A DNA stretch of 64,000 bases from HGM04593 sp045631905. Lineage in GTDB: Bacteria; Bacteroidota; Bacteroidia; Bacteroidales; Bacteroidaceae. The stretch is taken from contig JAZQVO010000029.1 of the NCBI GenBank assembly GCA_045631905.1, positions 1-64,000 on the forward strand. Reading direction: 5' to 3'. The translations under genes and the position numbers were made by a program. This document shows, piece by piece, positions 18,225 through 26,460 of the stretch (position 1 is the stretch's first letter; each line of letters opens with the position of its first letter). The notes under the pieces were generated by a model. The model worked only from the letters and a program-made list of their open reading frames with translations, did not search any database and was not told where the DNA came from.

Positions 18225-18657
18225 TTATCAACCGTTGTTTATTATATTCTTTCCTTATTTAAAAATTAGAAAAAGAGAAAAAACAATAATAACTCCTGTT
18301 GAAATTGTAGAGAAATATTTTCAAAAAAAGTTGTTTTTAAAGTTATTATGTCGAAATCTTTTTTTATCAATCGTTATTAACACTCTAAAATATTGAAATA
18401 TATTGTGTTTAGTGCTTTATCAACACCGTGTTGATAATAGTATGTTAGTTAAAATTTATATGTTCATAAGTTGAAAAACGGTTAAAAACCCCTTGATAAT
18501 TTTATTTGTAAAAAGTGGTAAAATAATTTGTTTTTTTAATTTCACTCATGGCTTAATGAGTAATCTTGTTTTTCAAAATTTATTTGCCATTATTTTCCCT
18601 TTTTTTATCAAACACTTTTCAACACGCTATTAACAACTTTTCATGGCATTATCAACA
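18225..18657. other. Candidate chromosomal replication origin (oriC) with DnaA-box cluster
   Basis: The whole stretch 18002-18877 lacks a credible gene. Within it, nonamers equal or close to TTATCAACA (one base from the E. coli DnaA box TTATCCACA) occur at 18225 (TTATCAACC), 18364 (TTATCAATC), 18374 (TTATTAACA), 18417 (exact), 18429 (exact, minus strand), 18491 (minus, two mismatches), 18605 (TTATCAAAC), 18616 (TTTTCAACA) and 18649 (exact). The stretch is strongly AT-rich, suitable for unwinding. Base skew of the + strand changes sign across it: 2461-2520 has A25 T10 C13 G12, while 21841-21900 has A11 T25 G16 C8. Skew inversion in this direction marks an origin, not a terminus. dnaA itself is not in the window. 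Confidence 0.7.
18417..18437. repeat. Perfect palindrome of two DnaA-like boxes
   Basis: TTATCAACAC at 18417-18426 and GTGTTGATAA at 18428-18437 are perfect inverted copies around a single C. Each half contains an exact TTATCAACA, so the element would place two DnaA molecules head to head. Confidence 0.75.
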
Positions 18658-18816
18658 ATAGCCCACATAGAGTGGGGCACTTTGTTTTTATGTTTACTCG
18701 AAGGTATCAATTAAAATGTATACAAAACACGTTCTACAATAAAAGAGATTAAATTAATAAACTTTCTTATATGTGATTATTTCGCACATTTATAATACAA
18801 GTCTCTTTTATTTTTC

Positions 18817-18824
18817 TAAATTTG
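18817..18824 (+). promoter_or_regulatory. -7 box for the proCBA operon
   Basis: TAAATTTG followed by C is a full TAnnTTTG match, 53 bp before proC. No TTTG -33 is seen at 19 bp. Confidence 0.55.
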
Positions 18825-18877
18825 CAGGTCACTGCCGAAAGGTATCTGTTTAAACTGAATAAAAAAAATTGTTTACA

Positions 18878-19669
18878 ATGAAAATAGCAATTATAGGAGC
18901 TGGCAACATGGGTGGTGCAATAGGACGAGGCTTGGCTGCAACCGCCGAAGGTACCGATATTTATGTGTCGAATCCCTCACAAGGGAAGCTCGATGCTTTG
19001 AAGCACGATTTTCCCTTTATAAAAACAACAACCTGTAATAGGGAGGTTGTCGAGGGTGCCGATTTTGTTTTTCTTGCGGTTAAGCCGTGGAAGATGGAGG
19101 AGGTTATCGAGGAGATTAAACCTTCGTTGTGTTATCGTAACCAAGTTGTGGTTTCTGTTGCAGGTGGTGTGAGCAGTGCTCAAATTGATAATTGGCTCTT
19201 AAAAGATGGTGAGGAGCTCCCTGCACTTTATATTGTTATACCAAACACGGCTATATCCACAAGGGAGAGTATGACATTTATTTGTGGTAAGCGCACAAAG
19301 GTTGATACAGACGAAAAGTTATTACAGATGTTCTCTTGTGTGGGCGAGGCTATGTTGGTTGATGAAGGTTTGATAGGTGCTGGGACATCGCTTGCTTCGT
19401 GTGGTATAGCATATGCTTTGCGTTATATTCGAGCAGCCGTCGAGGGTGGTGTGGAGCTTGGTTTCCATGCAACCGATGCACAAAAAATTGTTATGCAGAC
19501 ATTAAAAGGTGCTGTGAGCGTGCTCGAGGCAAACGGAACACACCCCGAGGTTGAGATTGACCGTGTGACAACACCGGGTGGTCTCACAATAAAAGGGCTT
19601 AATGCCATGGAGGAGGCCGGTTTTACGGCAAGTGTGATAGAGGGGTTAAGGGCTTCGACCAAAAAGTGA
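18878..19669 (+). CDS. proC: Pyrroline-5-carboxylate reductase
   Basis: Reduces 1-pyrroline-5-carboxylate to proline with NAD(P)H, the last step of proline synthesis. It has 263 residues from the ATG at 18878; a TTG nine bases earlier is in frame but would only add MFT-type residues before the Rossmann start. The fold begins KIAIIGAGNMGGAIGRGL; FLAVKPWKMEEVI and VSVAGGVSSAQI follow, and the C-terminal signature is TTPGGLTIKGLNAMEEAGF. It is the first gene after the candidate origin and leads proC-proB-proA. Confidence 0.97.
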   Translation: MKIAIIGAGNMGGAIGRGLAATAEGTDIYVSNPSQGKLDALKHDFPFIKTTTCNREVVEGADFVFLAVKPWKMEEVIEEIKPSLCYRNQVVVSVAGGVSSAQIDNWLLKDGEELPALYIVIPNTAISTRESMTFICGKRTKVDTDEKLLQMFSCVGEAMLVDEGLIGAGTSLASCGIAYALRYIRAAVEGGVELGFHATDAQKIVMQTLKGAVSVLEANGTHPEVEIDRVTTPGGLTIKGLNAMEEAGFTASVIEGLRASTKK

Positions 19670-19683
19670 AATAATATGTTTTT

Positions 19684-19697
19684 CTGTCGTTTGACAG
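19684..19697 (+). other. Small hairpin between proC and proB
   Basis: CTGTC (19684-19688), loop GTTT, GACAG (19693-19697) in the 50-bp spacer. There is no T tract, so it is unlikely to be a terminator; it could affect mRNA processing between the two genes. Confidence 0.3.
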
Positions 19698-19719
19698 GTG
19701 TTTAATAAAAATATCAAAT

Positions 19720-20808
19720 ATGTGTACAACATATAAAAGAATAGCGGTTAAGGTGGGTAGTAATGTGCTCACACGTCCCGACGGCACACTCGACGTTACA
19801 CGTATGTCGGCAATAGTGGACCAGGTGGCGGCCTTGCGTTCTATGGGTGTTGAGGTTATACTCATCTCTTCGGGAGCGGTGGCAAGCGGTAGAAGCGAGT
19901 TGCGCGGTATGCCTTCGCGTCACCTCGATACCGTAGGTCAGCGTCAGTTATATTCGGCTGTGGGGCAGGCTAAACTCATAAACCGTTACTATGAACTTTT
20001 CCGCGAGCATAATATACATGTCGGGCAGGTACTCACCATGAAGGAGAGCTTTGCTACGCGCAGTTTATACCTGAACCAGCGTAACTGCATGATGGTGATG
20101 CTCGAAAACGGTGTGCTTCCTATTGTGAACGAGAACGACACAGTGAGTGTGACAGAGCTCATGTTTACCGATAACGACGAGCTGTCGGGCCTTATAGCCT
20201 CTATGATGGACGTTCAGGCACTTATAATATTAAGTAATGTCGATGGAGTGTATAACGGTGTTCCCGGCAACGAGGGGGTTGAGGTTATACGCCGTGTAGA
20301 GCAGGGTAAGGAACTTTCCGATTATATTCAGGCAACAAAGTCGAGCTTTGGTCGAGGCGGTATGATGACAAAATGTAATATAGCGCGTAAAGTTGCCGAG
20401 GAGGGTATAGCTGTGTATATAGCAAATGGTAAGCGTAACGATATTCTTACATCGCTTGTTACCGCCCCCGATAAGGTTGTTTGCACCTGTTTTGTGCCTA
20501 ACGAAACAACAGCTTCGTCTATAAAAAAATGGATAGCTCACAGCACAGGCTTTGTAAAAGGTTCTATAATGCTTAACGCCGATGCGGTGCAGGCTGTGTG
20601 TGGCGATAGGGCGGTTAGTATTTTACCTGTCGGGGTGACAGGTGCCGAAGGTTCTTTCTGGCGCGACGACCTTGTACAGGTTCTTGCACCAGATGGCGCG
20701 GTGCTTGGTGTTGGTCGCGTGGCCTACGATAGTGAAGAGATTAAAGAGGTTATAGGCAAGCATGGTTGCAGGCCTATTGTACATTATAATTATTTATATT
20801 TAGAGTAA
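19720..20808 (+). CDS. proB: Glutamate 5-kinase
   Basis: Phosphorylates glutamate to gamma-glutamyl phosphate, the committed and usually proline-inhibited step. It has 362 residues, matching the two-domain form. The amino-acid kinase domain (about 1-255) starts RIAVKVGSNVLTRPDG, with LISSGAVASGRSEL and the nucleotide-side segment FGRGGMMTKCNIARKVAEEG. A C-terminal PUA domain (about 272-350) includes GSIMLNADAVQAV and DGAVLGVGRVAYDS. The proA start follows 3 bp after its stop, fitting the known need for the two enzymes to pass a labile intermediate. Confidence 0.97.
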   Translation: MCTTYKRIAVKVGSNVLTRPDGTLDVTRMSAIVDQVAALRSMGVEVILISSGAVASGRSELRGMPSRHLDTVGQRQLYSAVGQAKLINRYYELFREHNIHVGQVLTMKESFATRSLYLNQRNCMMVMLENGVLPIVNENDTVSVTELMFTDNDELSGLIASMMDVQALIILSNVDGVYNGVPGNEGVEVIRRVEQGKELSDYIQATKSSFGRGGMMTKCNIARKVAEEGIAVYIANGKRNDILTSLVTAPDKVVCTCFVPNETTASSIKKWIAHSTGFVKGSIMLNADAVQAVCGDRAVSILPVGVTGAEGSFWRDDLVQVLAPDGAVLGVGRVAYDSEEIKEVIGKHGCRPIVHYNYLYLE

Positions 20809-20811
20809 CAG

Positions 20812-22062
20812 ATGGAATTTAATGATATATTTAAAGGAGTAAAGACAGCATCGAAGGAGTTGCTTAAATTGGAGGAGTCGCAAATAAACAACCTTCTGCT
20901 TGCGGTGGCCGATGAGGCTGTGGAGAAACAAGATGTAATTCTTGCAGCAAATAATGAGGATTTATTGCGTCTCTCGCCCGAGGACCCGCGTTACGACCGT
21001 TTACGCCTCACACCTGCCCGCATAGAGGCCATCGCCGCCGACATGCGTAAAGTGGCAACTTTGCCATCGCCTCTTGGTAATGTGCTTAAAGAGAGTACTT
21101 TACCTAACGGGTTGCATCTCTCTCGCGTGAGCGTTCCTTTTGGTGTTATAGGTGTTATTTATGAGGCACGTCCTAATGTGAGCTTCGATGTTTTTGCCCT
21201 CTGCATGAAGGCCGGTAGTGCTTGTGTGCTCAAAGGTGGTAGCGATGCCGAGATGTCGAACAAGGCTATTGTTGCTGTTATTCACGATGTTTTGTGCCGT
21301 TTCGGTATCGATAAGAGAGTGGTGGAGTTGTTGCCCGTAGAGAGAGAGGCTACACAAGCTCTTTTGACAGCGCGTGGTTTTGTCGATTTGCTTATACCGC
21401 GAGGTAGTAGCAGGCTTATTGATTTTGTGCGCTCAAATGCCACAATCCCTGTTATTGAGACAGGTGCAGGTGTGTGTCACACATATTTCGATGCTTCGGG
21501 CGACCTTGAAAAGGGAACTGCCATCGTAAATAACGCAAAAACCCGTCGCGTGAGTGTGTGTAACGCTCTCGATTGTTTACTTGTGCATGCTGACCGTTTG
21601 GGTGATCTTCCTGCTCTTTGTGCCCCTTTGCAGGATAGTAGTGTAAAGATTTATGCCGATGAGCCTGCTTTTGAGGCTCTTTCGGGCAGTTATCCCGAAA
21701 ATATTCTTTTGCACGCTACCGAGGAGAGTTTTGGTACCGAGTTTTTGAGTTATGCTATGGCTGTAAAGTGTGTTACTTCGGCCGATGAGGCTGTTGCTCA
21801 CATCGCAACATATGGTTCGGGGCATAGTGAGTGTGTTGTGGCCGAAGATGAGGTTGTTGTTAATAATTTTACTCTGCTTGTCGATGCTGCTTGTGTGTAT
21901 GCTAATGCTCCCACCTCTTTTACCGATGGTGCGCAGTTTGGTCTTGGTGCCGAAATTGGTATAAGCACACAGAAGTTGCATGCACGCGGTCCCATGGCTC
22001 TCGAGGAGATTGTAACTTATAAATGGATTATAAAAGGTAACGGGCAAGTGAGAAAGCCTTAA
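20812..22062 (+). CDS. proA: Glutamate-5-semialdehyde dehydrogenase
   Basis: Reduces gamma-glutamyl phosphate to glutamate semialdehyde with NADPH; the product cyclises to the ProC substrate. It is a 416-residue aldehyde-dehydrogenase-fold enzyme of normal length. Signatures are PFGVIGVIYEARPNVSFD, CVLKGGSDAEMSNKAIV, IPRGSSRLIDFV, and the catalytic cysteine region KTRRVSVCNALDCLLV. It is the last gene of the proCBA unit and ends at the large palindromic terminator at 22079. The composition of the coding strand is visibly G/T-rich, unlike leuS or polA left of the candidate origin. Confidence 0.97.
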   Translation: MEFNDIFKGVKTASKELLKLEESQINNLLLAVADEAVEKQDVILAANNEDLLRLSPEDPRYDRLRLTPARIEAIAADMRKVATLPSPLGNVLKESTLPNGLHLSRVSVPFGVIGVIYEARPNVSFDVFALCMKAGSACVLKGGSDAEMSNKAIVAVIHDVLCRFGIDKRVVELLPVEREATQALLTARGFVDLLIPRGSSRLIDFVRSNATIPVIETGAGVCHTYFDASGDLEKGTAIVNNAKTRRVSVCNALDCLLVHADRLGDLPALCAPLQDSSVKIYADEPAFEALSGSYPENILLHATEESFGTEFLSYAMAVKCVTSADEAVAHIATYGSGHSECVVAEDEVVVNNFTLLVDAACVYANAPTSFTDGAQFGLGAEIGISTQKLHARGPMALEEIVTYKWIIKGNGQVRKP

Positions 22063-22078
22063 ACAAAATGTGTCTTGT

Positions 22079-22126
22079 AATAAGAAAAATTGCAGTATAG
22101 CCGGCTATACTGCAATTTTTCTTATT
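22079..22126. terminator. 48-bp perfect palindrome, bidirectional terminator
   Basis: A perfect palindrome of 24-bp arms centred on GCCGGC (22100-22105). The outer arms are AATAAGAAAAATTGC and its complement, giving A/T runs on both sides. It closes proA (+) and wbqC (-); the wbqC stop codon (22124-22122) lies in the right arm. Confidence 0.85.
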
Positions 22127-22733
22127 TTATACTGTCGCGTAATACGATTAGTGCTTCGGGTCCCATGTTAAAAAGCAGGTCGGCTATGCTAAGGTTGGGG
22201 ATAAAGCCGTTGCGCATGGCAAATACCTGGTAGTAGGGTTGTGGTGTGTATTCTTTTATGGTATCTATCGCTTTTGGCTCGGCTATGGCTCTTATGTCGA
22301 GAGGGTTGTTTATCTCTGTTTCGTGTGTAAAGAGTATCTCTTTTTCAAGCCCTAAAAGTTCGCACACTACGTTGTGCAGACGCATGTTAAGGTCGAGCAA
22401 AAAGCCGTCGCGCTCTTCGTAAAAGTGTGCAAAATCATCGGCATAATAGTCGAAGAAAGGGCTTTTACGGTAGGCACTTACCATGGCGTTCCAGTGAAGG
22501 TGTCGCCAATTTCCATGTTCGCTTATGCGTACATCGCGCATGGGTTGGTTTCCGTTGTGCACAACCGGTATTGTGAGGTTTTGTGTGCCGTTTTCGGTTG
22601 CAATGACCGTGCGGTTGCGGAATGTTTGCTTTACAAATTGTGCCTCTGTATCAATTATAAGCCTGTCGGCTTTGAATAGTTGTGCATATAACGGGATAGG
22701 GGCAAGGTATAGGGGGTGTGTGAGTAGTTCCAT
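22122..22733 (-). CDS. WbqC family protein
   Basis: A 203-residue protein of the WbqC-like family, found in some surface-polysaccharide clusters and widespread in Bacteroidota; its biochemical function is not settled. Family features are FVKQTFRNRTVIATENGTQNLTIPV near residues 34-58 (broken here by normal variation), HGNWRHLHWNAMVSAYRKSPFF (a conserved aromatic/histidine block, about 77-98) and the acidic YYADDFAHFYEER. It is soluble, with no signal peptide. It is last in the dapB-lepB-wbqC unit, 10 bp after lepB, so it is probably cotranscribed with general housekeeping genes and not with a glycan locus. Confidence 0.85.
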   Translation of the reverse strand: MELLTHPLYLAPIPLYAQLFKADRLIIDTEAQFVKQTFRNRTVIATENGTQNLTIPVVHNGNQPMRDVRISEHGNWRHLHWNAMVSAYRKSPFFDYYADDFAHFYEERDGFLLDLNMRLHNVVCELLGLEKEILFTHETEINNPLDIRAIAEPKAIDTIKEYTPQPYYQVFAMRNGFIPNLSIADLLFNMGPEALIVLRDSIK

Positions 22734-22743
22734 GCTACCTTTT

Positions 22744-24165
22744 TTATTTATAGCTATCTACAAAGCGGAAGAGACGATCCCAACGTATCTTGCCGTCGAA
22801 CCAGCCACGGTCCTTGTCGAGCGATAGCCATATGAGTATGGGCTTGCCCACGATGTGATCTTCGGGTACAAAACCCCAGCAACGCGAATCGGCACTATTG
22901 TGACGGTTATCGCCCATCATCCAGTAGTAATCCATGTTAAAGGTGTAGCTTGTGCTCTCCTTACCGTTTATGTATATTTTGCCATCTTTTACTTTTAGGT
23001 AGTTACCTTCGTAAACGGCTATGGGGCGTTCGTATACGGGGAGGTTTTCGAGTGTAAGTTCTATTGTTTCGCCACGCTTGGGAATCCACACCGGGCCGTA
23101 GTTGTCTACTGTCCAGCCGGTGTAGCCGTTGAGTGGGTAAATACCGCGTATTTCGAGGTTTTCCATCGGCTCGACCGATTTTACAAGGCTTGTCTGTTTT
23201 TTAAGCTCTGTTGCTGTTTCGTTGGTTAGTGGCAACAGGTATCGGCCGTTGTATTTGCGTTGCAGGTCGTCTATGCTTATTCCAAGTTTACGTCGTGTTC
23301 TTTCGGGCATAGGTCTTTTAAATTCAACCCAGTAGTTGAACTGTACATTTTGTGGTGCTCTGCTTTTTTTGCCGTCGATGTATATCTCTTTGTCTTTTAT
23401 TTCGAGTGTCTCGCCCGGGAGGCCTACACATCGTTTTACATAGTTCTCGCGACGGTCCACAGGTCTCCATAATTTCTCGCCATATATTTCGGGGTGTTTT
23501 TCCATATACTTTCTTCCGGCATCGTAGTATAGGTTGTACACCGCACGTTGGCGTTCGGTGGTGAGGCTGTCCATGTCTGGGTGTTTGGGGTATAACTCCT
23601 CGCCTATGAGGTAACACTCGGTATAGTAGTCTATTACTTGTGGGTTTGTGGTGGCGGTGTCGCCTGCCGGGTAGTTAAAAACCACAATATCGCCACGTTC
23701 TATATTTTCCCAGCCGTTCACGCGCTCATAGTCCCACTGAATACAGTCGAGATAGCTTTTACCGCCTGTCACGGGCATAGTGTGTTGTGTGAGGGGTGTG
23801 CTCAATGGTGTTTGCGGTTTGCGGGGGCCGTAGTTCATTTTGCTCACAAAAAGATAGTCGCCTACCAACAGAGATTTTTCGAGCGACGATGAGGGAATAA
23901 CATAATTCTGAAAAAAGTAGAGGTTTACAAAGTATACGGCTATAAGGGCAAATACTATGGCGTCTACCCAGCTCATTATACCTCGTAAGGTTTTGTTTTC
24001 CGACTTTTTCCACCAGCCCCATGGTATGTATTTTGTAATGTAATTATCTATGATAAAGGGTATTACAATTATCCCCAACCAGCTTTTAACCCACACAAGG
24101 AATGTTATGTAAAGGGTTAGGGCTATGGCGAGGCGGAGCCAATCTTTTTTGGTAGGTTTTCTCAT
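22744..24165 (-). CDS. lepB: Signal peptidase I, enlarged form
   Basis: Membrane serine protease that cleaves Sec signal peptides at the outer face of the inner membrane. It has 473 residues against about 324 in E. coli. Hydrophobic helices lie at about 10-40 and 66-86. The catalytic serine is S94 in VIPSSSLEKSLLVGDYLFV, and the lysine general base is K244 in NYVKRCVGLPGE. The two are 150 residues apart, compared with 55 in E. coli, so there is an insertion of about 95 residues between them. The C-terminal box YWMMGDNRHNSADSRCWG is intact. It is cotranscribed with dapB (11 bp upstream) and wbqC. Confidence 0.96.
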   Translation of the reverse strand: MRKPTKKDWLRLAIALTLYITFLVWVKSWLGIIVIPFIIDNYITKYIPWGWWKKSENKTLRGIMSWVDAIVFALIAVYFVNLYFFQNYVIPSSSLEKSLLVGDYLFVSKMNYGPRKPQTPLSTPLTQHTMPVTGGKSYLDCIQWDYERVNGWENIERGDIVVFNYPAGDTATTNPQVIDYYTECYLIGEELYPKHPDMDSLTTERQRAVYNLYYDAGRKYMEKHPEIYGEKLWRPVDRRENYVKRCVGLPGETLEIKDKEIYIDGKKSRAPQNVQFNYWVEFKRPMPERTRRKLGISIDDLQRKYNGRYLLPLTNETATELKKQTSLVKSVEPMENLEIRGIYPLNGYTGWTVDNYGPVWIPKRGETIELTLENLPVYERPIAVYEGNYLKVKDGKIYINGKESTSYTFNMDYYWMMGDNRHNSADSRCWGFVPEDHIVGKPILIWLSLDKDRGWFDGKIRWDRLFRFVDSYK

Positions 24166-24176
24166 TATTTTTGTTA

Positions 24177-24932
24177 TTAGAAGTCGAACATGTTGCTCAT
24201 GCCTAACAGGCCGTTGTGCTCGTTTACATATTCGGCGGCAAGCACGGCGCCGAGTGCAAAACCGCTACGGTTCTTTGCATCGTGGGTGATGGTTATGCTG
24301 TCGGCGGCAGAGTCGTATGTTACGGTGTGTATGCCGGGTACCTCGTCGCGACGTATGGCATCTATTTTAAGTTCGCTCTCTTGGGGTGTGGCTCCCTTTG
24401 TGATGGTGCCGTCGGGGTTGGTAAGGTCGCCCATAACCCATCTGTCTTTACGGTCGAGGTTGGCAAGAATACCTTCGGCAAGGGTGATGGCTGTACCGCT
24501 TGGAGCATCGAGCTTGTGTATGTGGTGGGTTTCCTCCATTTGAACGCTGTAATTAGGGAAACGGTTCATAATTTTGGCAAGGTAGCGGTTTACTGCCGAA
24601 AATATTGCTACACCGAGGCTGAAATTACTTGACCAAAAGAGTGTTTTGCCATCTTTCTCGCACATTTCTCGCATCTCGGCCTCGTGCTGTTGGTACCAGC
24701 CTGTGCTACCGCTCACAACCTTTACTCCGCCCTCCATGGCTCTCTTGCAGTTGTCGAAAGCAACTGTGGGTGCTGTAAATTCTATGGCAACGTCGGCCGA
24801 ACGGAAGGCCTCTCTGTCGAAGTCTTCGCGGTTGTCGATGTCTATTATCGAAACTATTTCGTGTCCTCTCTCTATGGCTATTTTTTCGATGGTTTTTCCC
24901 ATCTTGCCGTAACCTATAAGTGCTATTTTCAT
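24177..24932 (-). CDS. dapB: 4-hydroxy-tetrahydrodipicolinate reductase
   Basis: Reduces hydroxy-tetrahydrodipicolinate with NAD(P)H in the lysine/diaminopimelate pathway, which supplies peptidoglycan. It has 251 residues. The nucleotide site is IALIGYGKMGKTIEKIA, followed by AIEFTAPTVAFDNC and VVSGSTGWYQ. The substrate-binding and catalytic signature is ETHHIHKLDAPSGTAI with the HH pair and the lysine. It is first in the dapB-lepB-wbqC operon. This is shorter than the E. coli enzyme (273) but normal for the Bacteroidota form. Confidence 0.97.
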   Translation of the reverse strand: MKIALIGYGKMGKTIEKIAIERGHEIVSIIDIDNREDFDREAFRSADVAIEFTAPTVAFDNCKRAMEGGVKVVSGSTGWYQQHEAEMREMCEKDGKTLFWSSNFSLGVAIFSAVNRYLAKIMNRFPNYSVQMEETHHIHKLDAPSGTAITLAEGILANLDRKDRWVMGDLTNPDGTITKGATPQESELKIDAIRRDEVPGIHTVTYDSAADSITITHDAKNRSGFALGAVLAAEYVNEHNGLLGMSNMFDF

Positions 24933-24965
24933 TTTGTTTGTATTTTGCTATTTGGTTTAACTGCG

Positions 24966-24973
24966 CGAAGATA
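24966..24973 (-). promoter_or_regulatory. -7-like box for dapB-lepB-wbqC
   Basis: Minus-strand TATCTTCG followed by CG, 34 bp upstream of dapB. It is the same variant octamer, at almost the same distance, as before mutS. Confidence 0.45.
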
Positions 24974-25043
24974 GTGAAAAATCCGTTATTTTAAATAGGT
25001 TTGCCCGTGAGAGTGGTTAAAAGTTGTTTTTGTGTATAAAAAA

Positions 25044-25067
25044 ACAAGCCGAAATTTTTCGGCTTGT
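25044..25067 (-). terminator. Terminator after the minus-strand acyltransferase
   Basis: ACAAGCCGAAA (25044-25054) and TTTCGGCTTGT (25057-25067) form an 11-bp stem. Read on the minus strand it is followed by a T run (the A run at about 25038-25043), directly after the stop at 25074. Confidence 0.85.
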
Positions 25068-25073
25068 CGGAGG

Positions 25074-26243
25074 TTATTTTTGTAAAAAGCGTTTGGCAAG
25101 GTAGCGACGCATGGGTTCGTCATACAGTTTAAGAATAGTGTATGCAAGCAGTATGCTCGATATTACAACTATGGCTACAACACCCCATGTCTGTTCGAGT
25201 GTGTAATATTCGTTCTTTATCAACCATTTATAGAATATATACATTATAGGGTAGTGTATTATGTAGAGCGGGTATGATATGTCGCCAAGGTATTTATTTA
25301 TGCGTCCTGCACAATTATCCTCGCAACCTCCGCAGGCTCCAAGCCACACTGTAAGAGGGAGTATGGTTGCTATACATATAACCTCGTAGAGGCTGTTGAG
25401 GCTTGTGTTGTTTATCGGTGCTATATATGGCATGGCAAAAACAGTTATGAGTATTGCACTGCATATCCAGAAGGTGCCTCTTATTTTGCGAGGTTTAAAT
25501 GTGCGTGCAAGTAGCATACCCATGGTAAAGGGGAAGAGCATGCGTACAAGACCGCCCCAGAAATTTATGCTGTCTATTGTCCAGCCTACTCCCACGCTGT
25601 CGTAACCCGAAATATTACCCACAAAGAAACATGCGTGAGCTATACCTAATAGGGTTGTCAGCACAGCGAGGGCTTTTGTGGGCAGGTGTCTTATGACAAG
25701 GGCGTAAAGAATATTTCCTATGTATTCGAAAAAGAGCGACCATGTGGGTCCGTTAAGGGGGAACATCTCACCGTTACCGCGCACCTCGTGTGGCTGGCCG
25801 GGGAGTGCAGGTATCATGAAGATAGTGAGCAGTAGAGCGAACATCACAAGGTTTGTTGGGGTAACGGTGCCGTTCCACTGCTTGCAACCCTCGGTCAAGA
25901 AGGCGATGGCACCTATAATTGCTCCCATGACAAGCATGGGGTGGAGGCGTATGAGGCGACGTTTGAAAAAGTTACCGAGGCTCATTTTACCCCAGCGTTC
26001 GTCGTAGGCATAGCTGATAACAAACCCTGAAAGTATGAAGAAAAAGTCCACGGCTATGTGCCCGTGGTTGAGTGTTGTTATAAGCCCGCTTCCGGCTTCG
26101 TTGGTGGTTTCGGCAAAGGCAAAACCTTCGTAAACGTGGTAGACAAGCACAAGAAGGGCGGCTACTCCGCGAAGGCCGTCGAGTAGTTCGTAGTGTGGTT
26201 TCGTGTCGGCGAAATTTGCCGATGAAAGGGTGGTTTTTTGCAT
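25074..26243 (-). CDS. Acyltransferase family 3 membrane protein
   Basis: Polytopic protein of 389 residues that probably acylates an extracytoplasmic carbohydrate or lipid. R25 and H36 in LLDGLRGVAALLVLVYHVYEGF-type context (residues 20-41) give the R-x10-H signature of PF01757. FILSGFVISYAYDERWG and FFKRRLIRLHPML are further family blocks, and about ten hydrophobic helices follow. I placed the start at the ATG at 26243; an in-frame ATG 87 bases further upstream would run across the -7 box. It is monocistronic, divergent from metG, and has a strong terminator. The substrate is not evident. Confidence 0.9.
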   Translation of the reverse strand: MQKTTLSSANFADTKPHYELLDGLRGVAALLVLVYHVYEGFAFAETTNEAGSGLITTLNHGHIAVDFFFILSGFVISYAYDERWGKMSLGNFFKRRLIRLHPMLVMGAIIGAIAFLTEGCKQWNGTVTPTNLVMFALLLTIFMIPALPGQPHEVRGNGEMFPLNGPTWSLFFEYIGNILYALVIRHLPTKALAVLTTLLGIAHACFFVGNISGYDSVGVGWTIDSINFWGGLVRMLFPFTMGMLLARTFKPRKIRGTFWICSAILITVFAMPYIAPINNTSLNSLYEVICIATILPLTVWLGACGGCEDNCAGRINKYLGDISYPLYIIHYPIMYIFYKWLIKNEYYTLEQTWGVVAIVVISSILLAYTILKLYDEPMRRYLAKRFLQK

Positions 26244-26274
26244 TTTATTCTTTCTTTGCGGTGTGTTATTTTTG

Positions 26275-26282
26275 CAAATATA
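26275..26282 (-). promoter_or_regulatory. -7 box for the minus-strand acyltransferase
   Basis: Minus-strand TATATTTG followed by C fits TAnnTTTG, 32 bp upstream of the chosen start, which supports that start over the longer frame. No -33 match. Confidence 0.5.
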
Positions 26283-26385
26283 CTCTTTATGTCTAAATTT
26301 CCTATGTGTAGCCGACAATTTATAGTCCAAATATTTAGTATATTATATTTGGGCCGATGTTGCCCTCTATTTGAAATAAAATTTC

Positions 26386-26393
26386 TATTTTTG
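26386..26393 (+). promoter_or_regulatory. -7 box for metG
   Basis: TATTTTTG at 26386-26393, 68 bp before the metG ATG. A second TAnnTTTG match (TATATTTG) lies at 26344-26351. Neither has a clean TTTG at 19 bp. Confidence 0.45.
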
Positions 26394-26460
26394 TAAATTG
26401 CTTTGCGAAAAGCAATATTTACTTAGGAAAAAAGAAGAAAAACAAAAAATAAATTCTCAC

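Noticed and set aside
18190..18396. 68-codon open frame in the gene-free stretch
   Set aside because: It lies in the DnaA-box region, has a lysine/leucine-rich composition typical of AT-rich noncoding DNA, and no family-like motif or promoter.
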